Below, one piece after another: positions 1 to 6,492 of a DNA stretch of 9,365 nucleotides; positions within the stretch are counted from its first letter, which is position 1; the number at the start of each line of letters is the position of its first letter. The DNA comes from Frankiaceae bacterium. GTDB taxonomy: Bacteria > Actinomycetota > Actinomycetes > JAVEEJ01. The stretch lies in the NCBI GenBank assembly GCA_030840515.1, contig JAVEEJ010000084.1, forward strand, positions 1 through 9,365, given 5' to 3'. Under the pieces are notes generated by a model, which was not told the DNA's origin, did no database searches, and saw nothing but the letters and a program-made list of their open reading frames with translations. A program made the translations under genes and the position numbers.

Positions 1-237
1 TCGGAAAAGGATCATGAGTAGCGGCGCGAAGCACAGCACGCCGCCCGCCCCCGCAGCGGCGTGCTCGCTGCTGCGGGCCAGACTGAAGCCGCTGCCGGAC
101 ACGGCGACAAGGACGACCAGGATGGGGATAGCCGCGAGGATCCGGAAGGCCGAGCTCATCCGGTTCAGCGGACGGTCTGGGTAGTCGACCGCGAACTGGA
201 CCGGGTAGTGGGAACTGGCAACTGCGGACGTCGTCAT
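1..237 (-). CDS. DUF4389 domain membrane protein, N-terminal part (runs off the left edge)
   Basis: This is an open frame from an ATG at 237 down to base 1: 79 codons with no stop, truncated by the window edge. The N-terminus contains YPVQFAVDYPDRPLNR, followed by a hydrophobic stretch (FRILAAIPILVVLVAV, about residues 33-48) and a second one ending PLLMILFR (residues 72-79). This pattern is the opening of DUF4389 proteins, small actinobacterial membrane proteins of unknown function that usually carry two copies of such a unit. The start codon overlaps the stop of the upstream exporter gene as ATGA (234-237), so the two are probably translationally coupled and co-transcribed. The family assignment rests on motif recognition. 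The function is unknown; a role beside the exporter is inferred only from linkage. Confidence 0.85.
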   Translation of the reverse strand, partial: MTTSAVASSHYPVQFAVDYPDRPLNRMSSAFRILAAIPILVVLVAVSGSGFSLARSSEHAAAGAGGVLCFAPLLMILFR

Positions 238-2414
238 CGGACCCCCAACGGGTCGACTGTGAGGGGCAGCCTCGGCTCGACAAGGTCGATGAGCGTGGGG
301 GGCGGGGTGGTCGTCTCGGGAAGTCGCAGTACGCGGCGCAGTCGATCGGGCATCCACCAGTTCGCATCGCCGAACAGCTTCATCAAAGCCGGCACCAGGA
401 GTGCGCGGATGACGGTCGCATCGAAGATGACGCCCGCCGCGATGCCGACCGCGAGCGACTTGATCTCGAACCCCGGCCCCGCGGACAGCACGAGGAACGC
501 GAACATCAGGATCAGCGCGCCGCTCGTCACCAGCTTTCCGGTGCGCGCCAGGCCGAGCTCGATCGCGCGATCGGTCGAGCCGGTTTCGTCGTACGCCTCC
601 CTCATCCGCGCGAGCATGAAGACCTCGTAGTCCATCGACAGGCCGAAGAGGAACGCGAAGATCATCAACGGCACGTATGCGGTGAGCGAGCCGGTAGCAC
701 CGACGTCCCACAGCCGCGAGCCGTGTCCCTCCTGGAAGATGAAGACAACGATGCCGAACGCCGCGGCGAGCGAGAACAGGTTCAGGACTACCGCCTTCAC
801 CGCGAGCACCACCGAGCGGAAGGCACGCGTCAGCAGCACCAGCGTCAGGAGCAGGACGAGCCCGATGACATACGGGAACGTCCCGAACAGCGCGTGCAGG
901 AAGTCGCGGCCGACAGCGGTGATACCCGTCAGCGTCCCGTCCGTGCCACGCAGCGCAGCGTTGGACCGGTCGACGATCTTCTGGATGCCCGGCGCGGCGC
1001 CATCTATTGCCGGGAAGGCCTCGACGTACGACGTGTCGCCGACCTTCCATGCCGTCGGCGCAACCGCGCCGACGACGCCGTCGACACCGCGCATCTTCGC
1101 GGCGACCGCCTGCGCATCGCCACCGTTCTCTACGAGCACGTTCAGCGGCTTCATCACGCCGGGGCTGATGCCGGCGTCGGCGAGCATCTGGCGGCCGGCG
1201 ATCGCCGTACCCGTGCCTGGGAAGTTGTTCAGCTCGGTCTCGCTCACGTTCAGCTGCGTGCCGATCCCAGCAAGTGTCAGCACGAGGAGAATGCCGACGG
1301 AGGCGACCGCAACCGGACGACGGATGACGAACCGCGCCCACCGGCCCCAGGCGCCGTCCTCGGCGTGTCCGTGGTCGAGGAACCGGCGCGGCATGACGCG
1401 CACCTTGTTGATGCGCTCCCCCATGACGGCGAGCATCGCCGGCAGCAGGGTCAGCGCAGCGAGGACGGACACCGCCGGGATGAGCATTCCGCCGATGCCC
1501 ATCGACCTGATCAGCGGCAACGGCAGCGCCACCATGGCGAGCAGGCCGATGGCGACAGTCGATCCGGAGGTGACAACCGACTTGCCGGCATGCGTCATCG
1601 TCGCGACAAGGGCCGTCTCGACGTCCTCCCCCTCACGCAGCTCGTCCCTGAACCGGAAGATGACGACGAGGGCGTAGTCGATCGCCAGGCCCAACCCGAC
1701 CAGACCGATGAGGAACTGCACGATGACCGACACGTCGGTGAGGTAGGTGAGTCCCCACACCAGCGTGAAGGTGTTGAGGATCGCCGCGATCGCAATGCCC
1801 AGCGGCGCGAGGACCGCCGGCAGGGTCCCGAAGACGAACAGCAGGATGAGCAGTGCACCGATGCCGCCGATAATGACCTCGAGGAGGACGCCTGCGCCCC
1901 CACTTGAGCCGTCCCGCGACGCGTCGTCGAGCGGCAGTCGACCCGTGACGTTGACGTCGATGCCGGCGGGCAACCCGTTCGCCGCCGCCCTGCGGAGGTC
2001 GTCGGGTCGACTCAGGACATTGACGTCGTCCGCGCCGGCCGGGTAGAGCATCTGGAACGCCGTCTGCCGGTCCTTGGACAGGTAGCTCTCGTTGCCCGTG
2101 GTGAAGTACGAGCTCGTGAAGGCGCCGGGCATCGCGGTTGCCGCGCGCTGCATCGCCTGCCCCACAGCCGCGTTGTGCGTGATGTCACCGTCGGTGTGGA
2201 ACACGACGACGATCGGCGTCCGGTCACCGATCCCGAGCTTGTCCAGCGCCCGTTGACTGGCCTCGTACGCGGGCTGGCCGGGGATCGCCGTCGCGGCGTA
2301 CCAGCGGTTCGCCACTTTTCCCGTCGCGAAGACGCCGAAAAGAGTCAGGAAGATCCAGATTCCGATGACCGCCCACCGGTACCGCATGATCACGTGCGCA
2401 AGTCGGGTCAGCAT
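234..2414 (-). CDS. MMPL/RND-family membrane transporter
   Basis: A 726-residue inner-membrane protein with the duplicated layout of the actinobacterial MMPL family, which exports lipids or small molecules using the proton gradient. TM1 lies at about 13-31, followed by an extracytoplasmic loop (about 40-170) and a TM bundle (about 174-330). TM7 (about 368-388) and a second loop (about 390-510) lead to a last bundle (about 514-680). The family signatures GLAIDYALV (242-250) and GLSMDYEVF (591-599) are present, each with the Asp-Tyr pair that relays protons in this family. The short cytoplasmic tail is proline-rich (TTTPPPTL). The length is normal and nothing is missing. The ATG at 2414 has a modest GAGAG ribosome site five nucleotides upstream. 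It overlaps the following DUF4389 gene by ATGA. The substrate cannot be read from the sequence. MmpL-type lipid export and drug efflux are both possible. Confidence 0.93.
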   Translation of the reverse strand: MLTRLAHVIMRYRWAVIGIWIFLTLFGVFATGKVANRWYAATAIPGQPAYEASQRALDKLGIGDRTPIVVVFHTDGDITHNAAVGQAMQRAATAMPGAFTSSYFTTGNESYLSKDRQTAFQMLYPAGADDVNVLSRPDDLRRAAANGLPAGIDVNVTGRLPLDDASRDGSSGGAGVLLEVIIGGIGALLILLFVFGTLPAVLAPLGIAIAAILNTFTLVWGLTYLTDVSVIVQFLIGLVGLGLAIDYALVVIFRFRDELREGEDVETALVATMTHAGKSVVTSGSTVAIGLLAMVALPLPLIRSMGIGGMLIPAVSVLAALTLLPAMLAVMGERINKVRVMPRRFLDHGHAEDGAWGRWARFVIRRPVAVASVGILLVLTLAGIGTQLNVSETELNNFPGTGTAIAGRQMLADAGISPGVMKPLNVLVENGGDAQAVAAKMRGVDGVVGAVAPTAWKVGDTSYVEAFPAIDGAAPGIQKIVDRSNAALRGTDGTLTGITAVGRDFLHALFGTFPYVIGLVLLLTLVLLTRAFRSVVLAVKAVVLNLFSLAAAFGIVVFIFQEGHGSRLWDVGATGSLTAYVPLMIFAFLFGLSMDYEVFMLARMREAYDETGSTDRAIELGLARTGKLVTSGALILMFAFLVLSAGPGFEIKSLAVGIAAGVIFDATVIRALLVPALMKLFGDANWWMPDRLRRVLRLPETTTPPPTLIDLVEPRLPLTVDPLGVR

Positions 2415-2598
2415 CAGGTTCTCTCGGCTGGTTGTTTGCGGCTCATTTGCAAAGCCATGACCTGACTGTCCATTGCGAACGCAGCGCCGGCATGACCATT
2501 CAGCGCCCCTTGTGAGTGCCGTCTGGAAGTCGCCCTCGAACGATGAGACGACATGTCAACGCATGGAGCGTCAGCCGCTAGGTCACGCATCGGCGACG
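2415..2598. other. Intergenic gap upstream of the exporter
   Basis: This 184-nt gap separates the two-helix membrane protein from the exporter on the same strand, so the exporter pair may have its own promoter. On the minus strand there is a TTGACA hexamer (2559 to 2554) overlapping the perfect palindrome GACATGTC (2550-2557). No convincing -10 box lies 16-18 nt downstream of it. A second 8-bp palindrome, TTTGCAAA (2446-2453), sits closer to the exporter start. I see no terminator with a T-run. A 62-codon GTG-started minus-strand frame spans the gap exactly, but its third-position composition is poor for this genome and it is not called as a gene. Confidence 0.4.
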
Positions 2599-2847
2599 TC
2601 ACCTCCCACGACTGGTCACAAGCCGGGCGCGGGCTCGGTAGAGGTGCGGCATGAGCCCGTAGATGACGATGGGCACCGCGACCGTCGCGATGATGATCGT
2701 CCTCACCGCGATGGGTTGACCCTTCAGCATTGTGCCGATTGTCAGATTGAGGAGGGTGAGCGTCGGTAGGACAGCCAGCCAGATCATGAGTGCGAGCTGG
2801 TGCTTCGAGGGCGGCGGCACGTGAGTGCGCAACGGCGCAGGGGACAT
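2599..2847 (-). CDS. Small two-helix membrane protein
   Basis: An 82-residue protein with a short polar N-terminus and two hydrophobic segments, at about 18-40 and 46-67 (the second contains TIIIATVAVPIVIYGLMP), then a basic tail (YRARARLVTSRGR). The positive tail predicts that the C-terminus is cytoplasmic. The segment PPPSKHQLALMIWLAV together with VPIVIYGLMP recalls actinobacterial hypothetical membrane proteins, and the membrane anchor found after antibiotic-biosynthesis-monooxygenase domains in some larger proteins. That resemblance is from memory and gives no function. The start is well supported: GGAGGAG lies at 2859 to 2853, about 5 nt before the ATG. The gene begins 21 nt after the flavoprotein stop, so the two almost certainly share a transcript and the divergent XRE-cupin regulator. 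Confidence 0.8.
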   Translation of the reverse strand: MSPAPLRTHVPPPSKHQLALMIWLAVLPTLTLLNLTIGTMLKGQPIAVRTIIIATVAVPIVIYGLMPHLYRARARLVTSRGR

Positions 2848-2868
2848 GGTTTCTCCTCCAGTTGTGAA

Positions 2869-3858
2869 CTAGGTCTTGGCAGGGTGCAGACCGCGGCGGA
2901 AGTCCCGGACGGCGTCACGGACGTCGTCGTCGACTAGCGCTGCGTTGACAGCGATGGCGACCGCAGAGCCGGCGCCGGCGGCGGTGATGACCTGAGCACG
3001 AGCGTCGGCCGCGTTCCCCACGACCCGCACGCCGGGATCACTCGTGCGTCCTTCGGAGTCCGAGATCACCCAGCCGTTCACGTCCACGTCACAGCCAAGC
3101 CCGGTCAGCAGGTCGGTTGTGGGCACGAAAGTCGGGCGGACGAAGGCGGCGGCGCGGCTGATGATCCGACCGTCCTCGAGCTCGAGGCCGCTCAGCCGAT
3201 CGTCAGCTACGACGAGGCGTGCGACGTGGCCGTCGACGATCCCGATCGCACGGGATAGCAGTTGATCCCGAGACTCCTCCGTCAGCCGGTCGGTATGCGG
3301 AAACAGGAGGAGATCGTCGGACCACTGACGGATCAGTTGCGCGTGCTGGACGGCCTCGGGCGTCCCCCCTAGCACGGCGAGCGGCAGGTCGCGGACCTCG
3401 TAGCCGTGGCAGTAGGGGCAGTGCAGGAGGTCGCGACCCCAACGCTCGGCGACCCCAGGAATGTCGGGGAGGACATCTCGCATTCCCGTTGCGACGATCA
3501 CGTAGCGGGCAACCAACCGGCCACCGTCGTTCAGGTCCGCCTCGAACGACCTTTCCGTTCGACGAAGGCCCGTTACGCGGCCGCGGCGGATGACACCGCC
3601 GTAGCTTTCGACCTCCGCTCGCCCGACGGCGAGGAACTCAGGTGGAGGCATACCGTCGCGCGAGAGGAAGCCCTGCATGTGCTTCGCAGGGGCGTTGCGG
3701 GGCTCTCCGGCATCCACCACAACTGTCCCGCGGCGAGCTCGCGCAAGAACCAGCGCGGCAGACAGACCCGCCGCTCCGCCACCAACAACAAGCACCTCGA
3801 ATTCCTCCATGACAGGAGGTTGCTCCGGCCAGCGACGAACACCAACGGTTGTTGCCAT
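2869..3858 (-). CDS. FAD-dependent thioredoxin-reductase-like oxidoreductase with CPYC motif
   Basis: A 329-residue cytoplasmic flavoprotein of the thioredoxin reductase-like fold. The N-terminal dinucleotide site VVGGGAAGLSAA (about 24-35) binds FAD. The redox-active pair C147-P-Y-C150, followed by HGYE, lies in the middle domain as in thioredoxin reductases. Where those enzymes have the NADPH motif GGGxxA and an Arg-rich HRR stretch, this protein has LGGTPEA (163-169) and LLFPHTDRL, with no HRR, so NADPH use is doubtful. The C-terminal FAD motif is VVGNAAD (279-285), with Asn in place of the usual Asp. A CxxC flavoprotein with a weak NADPH site resembles dithiol oxidases such as GliT and HlmI; this is inference. 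The annotated ATG (3858) has no clear ribosome site. The internal ATG at 3810 (residue 17, MEEFEVLVVGGG) fits the usual family N-terminus better and may be the true start. It diverges from the XRE-cupin gene. Confidence 0.88.
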   Translation of the reverse strand: MATTVGVRRWPEQPPVMEEFEVLVVGGGAAGLSAALVLARARRGTVVVDAGEPRNAPAKHMQGFLSRDGMPPPEFLAVGRAEVESYGGVIRRGRVTGLRRTERSFEADLNDGGRLVARYVIVATGMRDVLPDIPGVAERWGRDLLHCPYCHGYEVRDLPLAVLGGTPEAVQHAQLIRQWSDDLLLFPHTDRLTEESRDQLLSRAIGIVDGHVARLVVADDRLSGLELEDGRIISRAAAFVRPTFVPTTDLLTGLGCDVDVNGWVISDSEGRTSDPGVRVVGNAADARAQVITAAGAGSAVAIAVNAALVDDDVRDAVRDFRRGLHPAKT

Positions 3859-3862
3859 TACT

Positions 3863-3879
3863 GGGAACCGGCTGTTCCC
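3863..3879. promoter_or_regulatory. Perfect inverted repeat GGGAAC-N5-GTTCCC, candidate operator
   Basis: A perfect palindrome with 6-bp arms and a 5-bp spacer (CGGCT) lies in the 28-nt gap between the divergent flavoprotein and XRE-cupin start codons, ending 7 nt before the regulator's GTG. Its size and symmetry suit a dimeric helix-turn-helix repressor, and its position would let one site control both directions, including autoregulation. It has no T-run and is too short and too placed for a terminator. That the adjacent XRE-cupin protein binds it is inference. Confidence 0.5.
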
Positions 3880-3886
3880 TTAGGCC

Positions 3887-4486
3887 GTGGACCCTGTCGA
3901 CGTCGTCGCTGTAGCACTCGGCCTCGTTGCGCCACGGCTGCGACGGATACGTGCCCAGCGCCAGTTGACCCTGGCCGAGCTGTCAGAGCAGACGGGGATC
4001 TCCAAGAGCACGCTCTCCCGGCTCGAAACCGGGCAGCGCCGCCCCACCCTCGAACTTCTGCTCCCACTCGCGCAGATCTACCGCGTGCCACTCGACGAAC
4101 TGGTCGGGGCTCCGGACGTAGGCGACCCGCGCATCCGACTCAAGCCCAGACGGGTACACGGCCGAACTGTCCTTCCACTCTCGTCGCACCCCGGTGGTGT
4201 CCAGGCTTGGAAGATCCTTATCCCGGCATCGCAGTCCGCGCCGAAGCTTCGCGTGCATGACGGCAGCGAGTGGCTGTATGTCCTGGCCGGCAAGATGCGG
4301 CTCATACTCGGGAGCCGAGACGTCGTGCTCTCGCAAGGCGACGTCGTGGAGTTCGACACCGCGGTGCCGCATTGGTTCGGCAGCGACGGCAAGCAGTCCG
4401 CCGAAGTCTTGAGTGTCTTCGGACGCCCAGGAGAGCGAATGCACGTGCACGACGCTTCACGAGCGCCCGCACCCGCCACTCCCTGA
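3887..4486 (+). CDS. XRE-family transcriptional regulator with C-terminal cupin domain
   Basis: A 199-residue two-domain regulator. The XRE helix-turn-helix spans about 16-73 (LTLAELSEQTGISKSTLSRL, then ETGQRRPTLELLLPLA). A cupin_2 barrel covers about 105-180. The barrel keeps residues usable for metal or ligand binding: H124 and E128 (LRVHDGSEWLYVL) and H162 (PHWFG). In this family the cupin senses a small ligand and the helix-turn-helix binds an operator; the ligand here is unknown. The start is GTG at 3887, preceded by only a weak TTAGG, so a low-efficiency or leaderless start is possible. The gene diverges from the flavoprotein across the GGGAAC-N5-GTTCCC palindrome. This pairing suggests control of that gene and probably of itself. 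Length and domain order are normal for actinobacterial XRE-cupin proteins. Confidence 0.92.
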   Translation: MDPVDVVAVALGLVAPRLRRIRAQRQLTLAELSEQTGISKSTLSRLETGQRRPTLELLLPLAQIYRVPLDELVGAPDVGDPRIRLKPRRVHGRTVLPLSSHPGGVQAWKILIPASQSAPKLRVHDGSEWLYVLAGKMRLILGSRDVVLSQGDVVEFDTAVPHWFGSDGKQSAEVLSVFGRPGERMHVHDASRAPAPATP

Positions 4487-4534
4487 AGGGGCATGGAAAA
4501 CGATGCGGGCCGCCGGACGTCCACCCGGGTCGGC

Positions 4535-4744
4535 TCAGAAGCTGATTGCAACCTTGCCTCGGACCTGCCCCGCCTCGAGCTGGCGCACCGCCTCCGAGAC
4601 ACGATCGAGGGAGTAGATCCGGTCGATGCCGGGCGTCACCCCGCCTGCCTCGATCAGCTCGGTGAGCCGGTCAAGGTCACTCAATCGACTCCCGACCAGC
4701 GGCCGCCCGGGTCCCTGGCCCGGCTTGCCTTTGCGCGCAGGCAT
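4535..4744 (-). pseudogene. C-terminal remnant of an MDR-family zinc alcohol dehydrogenase/quinone oxidoreductase
   Basis: The last 50 or so residues of this frame (SDLDRLTELIEAGGVTPG, then IDRIYSL, and AVRQLEAGQVRGKVAISF before the stop) match the C-terminus of medium-chain dehydrogenase/reductase proteins. Those end with a helix like LxxLIEAGKVTPVIDR and a strand like GHARGKVVI. A full member is about 310-350 residues. The GroES-like catalytic domain and the Rossmann NADPH domain are absent: upstream in the same frame is GC-rich non-homologous sequence and, at 4807, the stop of the XRE-MEDS gene. The ATG at 4744 has no convincing ribosome site. The best reading is a decayed fragment left by a deletion or insertion. 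A translated fused tail is unlikely because of the intervening stop. Confidence 0.7.
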
Positions 4745-4804
4745 TCTCTGCGATCCGACCCAACACCAAGGCCAGGAACGGCCACTGCGGCGAGGACGCG
4801 GGCG

Positions 4805-5557
4805 TCAGCGCGTCCCAGGGGCCAGGAGCAAATCACCTGGGTCGCAGTACTTGGGATTGACCGTGGCTTCCTCCCCGTGCACGAGCGCTGGGTGGCAGCG
4901 CAAGGCATGCGCGAGATCGGCCTTCGGGAAGGCGTGCTCGTCGTAGGTGCACATGATGGTCACTGGCCATGGCGCGAACACGAGGTTGACCAGGGCCTCG
5001 TAGCGGTTCCAGGCATCGAGGGTGCTGCCGCTCTCATGTCCCCAGTCGGCCTCGGCGACAACACGGATCCACTTCTCTCCCCGCTCGCGCGTCCGGGTCA
5101 TGTACTCCTGGTATCGGTCCAAGGCTGCCCGCGGTGAGCGATACCAGTCCGCCCAGTCCGCAAACTCGATGGGGGCTGCGGCTTCCCCGAGCCCACGGCG
5201 TAGCAGCGCGATCTTGGGTTCCGATGCCACGACGAGCAGGTAGTCCGACTGCTGGGCGCCCTCAAGGAGGAAGGGGACGGTCGCTTCGGTGAATGCGGCG
5301 TCTGAGTCATAGACGAGCGCCCGGTGGTCGAACAGCCATGGAGCGGAGCCTGGCGAGCCAACCAGGTAGTCGAGGGTCACCCCGAGGGCGTTGGCCAACG
5401 CCACCAGGCTGCTGACGCGGATGTCGGTGCGCCTACCTGACTCGATCTGCGCGATGGCAGCCCAGCTCACTCCTGAGTGGAAGGCCAGCGCCTCTCTGGT
5501 CCAGCCGAGGCGTGCTCGAGCGGTCCGCAGGGATGCGCCGACATGAGGGGGCGCCAC
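4805..5557 (-). CDS. XRE-type helix-turn-helix regulator fused to a MEDS (DcmR-type) sensory domain
   Basis: A 250-residue soluble protein. Residues about 8-66 form an XRE helix-turn-helix (SLRTARARLGWTREALAFHS, then WAAIAQIESGRRTDIRVSSL). Residues about 76-240 form a MEDS domain, the sensory module first described in the dichloromethane-responsive repressor DcmR and in methanogen regulators. Support comes from H78 in DHRALVYDSD, the FLLEGAQQSDYLLVVA stretch, the WADWYRSPRAALDRYQEY helix, RVVAEADW, the YEALVNLVF segment, the PVTIMCTYD strand with C203, and CHPALVHG. This predicts a DNA-binding protein that responds to a small hydrophobic or organic ligand; the ligand is unknown. In actinobacteria MEDS is more familiar in anti-sigma/anti-anti-sigma proteins, so the XRE fusion is less usual. 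The start is GTG at 5557 with no ribosome site; a TACGGT box 6 nt upstream would fit a leaderless transcript. It diverges from the PAS-LuxR gene. Confidence 0.87.
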   Translation of the reverse strand: MAPPHVGASLRTARARLGWTREALAFHSGVSWAAIAQIESGRRTDIRVSSLVALANALGVTLDYLVGSPGSAPWLFDHRALVYDSDAAFTEATVPFLLEGAQQSDYLLVVASEPKIALLRRGLGEAAAPIEFADWADWYRSPRAALDRYQEYMTRTRERGEKWIRVVAEADWGHESGSTLDAWNRYEALVNLVFAPWPVTIMCTYDEHAFPKADLAHALRCHPALVHGEEATVNPKYCDPGDLLLAPGTR

Positions 5558-5563
5558 GCCACA

Positions 5564-5569
5564 ACCGTA
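5564..5569 (-). promoter_or_regulatory. Candidate -10 box (TACGGT) for a leaderless XRE-MEDS transcript
   Basis: On the minus strand TACGGT fits the actinobacterial -10 pattern TANNNT and is followed by exactly six bases before the GTG at 5557. That places transcription initiation at or next to the start codon. This agrees with the absence of a Shine-Dalgarno sequence. No good -35 hexamer sits 16-19 nt upstream, so this is a weak prediction. Confidence 0.3.
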
Positions 5570-5607
5570 CTGGTCAACAGGACGCTCGCCTAGAGTTTAG
5601 GACGTCA

Positions 5608-5650
5608 CTTGACAGTGTCGCTTGACATACCTGGGTAAGATGCCGAGTAC
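5608..5650 (+). promoter_or_regulatory. Promoter/operator region of the PAS-LuxR gene with CTTGACA direct repeats
   Basis: Two exact copies of CTTGACA start at 5608 and 5621, 13 bp apart. Between and across them the half-sites GACA (5611), TGTC (5616) and GACA (5624) alternate, giving the palindrome GACAGTGTC (5611-5619) and a second inverted pair, TGTC-GCTT-GACA (5616-5627). Either TTGACA could be a -35 box. Possible -10 boxes are TAAGAT (5636-5641) and GAGTAC (5645-5650), but only the second is at normal 17-nt spacing, from the second TTGACA. The repeats lie between divergent regulator genes and may bind one of them. Promoter elements are inferred from consensus similarity only. Confidence 0.45.
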
Positions 5651-5681
5651 CAAGGGCACAGAACGAAGGACACCAGGGCAC

Positions 5682-6341
5682 ATGCAGGAGCACCACCGCT
5701 TCGATGCCGGCCAGCAGGTCTTGCTGGTCATCGACGCGGCCAGCCGCCTATCGGCCGTCGGGGCCGGTGCAGCGGCACTGCTGGGCTGGAGTCCCGCCCG
5801 CTCGGACGCTTCGCTCCAGGAACTCGTGCACCCCGGTGACAGCCCGCGACTGATGCTTGCCCTGACTCACGGCGCGGCCGATGGCCGGGAGCAGGTGCTG
5901 GACCTACGCATCCGCGGTGCCCGCGGCGACTGGGTCTCGGCGCGATGCCAGCTCAGCCCCCTGGAGGGTCAGGGATCGCCCCGTTATGCCGTAGCCATTC
6001 GGTTGGCATCGGCGGAGGCGGAAGGGACCTCGGAGCGTGCCTCGAGGTTCGAAGGACACCTGTGGCGCATCGCGATGGAGGTGCAGGCCGCCCGAATCGG
6101 GGGCCGAGCCAGTTTTGGTGAGGCGTGGTGGGCAGTTCCCGAAGTGGCCGAGCTGAGCGAGCGACAGGCCGAGATCGTGCGCCGCGTGGTCCGTGGGGAA
6201 CGGGTAGGCGAGATAGCTCTCGCGCTGAACGTCACCGAGAGCACGATCCGCAACCACCTGTCCGGGATCTATCAGAAGTTCGGCGTGCACTCCCAGTCGG
6301 CGTTCTTGTCGAAGCTGATGCGTCAGCTGCCTGACCCGTAG
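5682..6341 (+). CDS. PAS-LuxR transcriptional regulator
   Basis: A 219-residue regulator. An N-terminal PAS sensor (about 12-108; VLLVIDAASRLSAVG, LLGWSPA, LVHPGDSPRL) is joined by a helical linker to a LuxR/GerE DNA-binding domain (about 156-217; LSERQAEIVRRVVRGERVGE, then IALALNVTESTIRNHLSGIY). There is no receiver-domain phosphorylation site, so signalling is expected through the PAS pocket. This architecture is known in actinobacterial regulators, including PimM of polyene biosynthesis, but the target here is unknown. The frame is open upstream to a TTG at 5622, but that TTG is part of a TTGACA promoter-like hexamer. ATG 5682 is preceded by GAAGGA (5665-5670, 11 nt away) and is preferred; ATG 5640 is the other option. 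The gene diverges from XRE-MEDS and is followed by a 151-nt gap before the EAL gene. Confidence 0.88.
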   Translation: MQEHHRFDAGQQVLLVIDAASRLSAVGAGAAALLGWSPARSDASLQELVHPGDSPRLMLALTHGAADGREQVLDLRIRGARGDWVSARCQLSPLEGQGSPRYAVAIRLASAEAEGTSERASRFEGHLWRIAMEVQAARIGGRASFGEAWWAVPEVAELSERQAEIVRRVVRGERVGEIALALNVTESTIRNHLSGIYQKFGVHSQSAFLSKLMRQLPDP

Positions 6342-6492
6342 GCAAACGCCTAGTGATTCCGGCTGACTGTCCCTGGCGTCGGAGTCGATCCGGCGAGATG
6401 GTCAAGGTGGAGGAAAGGGGCGCTCCCAGCCGCTGCCCGAACTCGCACAGTCACGTCATGAATCTGCCCGCGCACCACGTCGGAGGTGCCGC

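Noticed and set aside
682..1907. Long plus-strand open frames (331 and 394 codons) opposite the exporter gene
   Set aside because: They lie antisense to a clearly recognisable MMPL gene. Their translations are low-complexity (Arg/Asp/Gln- or Ser/Thr/Arg-rich) with no motif, as expected for shadows in GC-rich DNA.
2414..2602. A 62-codon minus-strand frame overlapping its neighbours by GTGA and TGATG
   Set aside because: The overlaps are tempting, but by hand count only about 37 of 62 third positions are G/C, well below what the real genes here show. The protein has no recognisable feature and no ribosome site decides the start.
3406..4260. A 284-codon plus-strand frame across the flavoprotein and regulator
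   Set aside because: It is antisense to the flavoprotein and out of frame with the XRE-cupin gene, both of which have clear domain signatures.
5622..5681. Upstream TTG start (5622) for the PAS-LuxR gene
   Set aside because: The TTG belongs to a TTGACA -35-like hexamer within repeated elements and has no ribosome site. The ATG at 5682 has GAAGGA upstream and gives a normal N-terminus.
6339..6352. Hairpin TAGGC-AAAC-GCCTA overlapping the PAS-LuxR stop codon as a terminator
   Set aside because: The stem is only five pairs and no T-run follows, so a terminator call is not supported.
6342..6492. A c-di-GMP riboswitch upstream of the EAL gene
   Set aside because: I looked for a GEMM-like structured leader and saw no conserved core. 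Only the GGAGGTG ribosome site is evident in this 151-nt gap.
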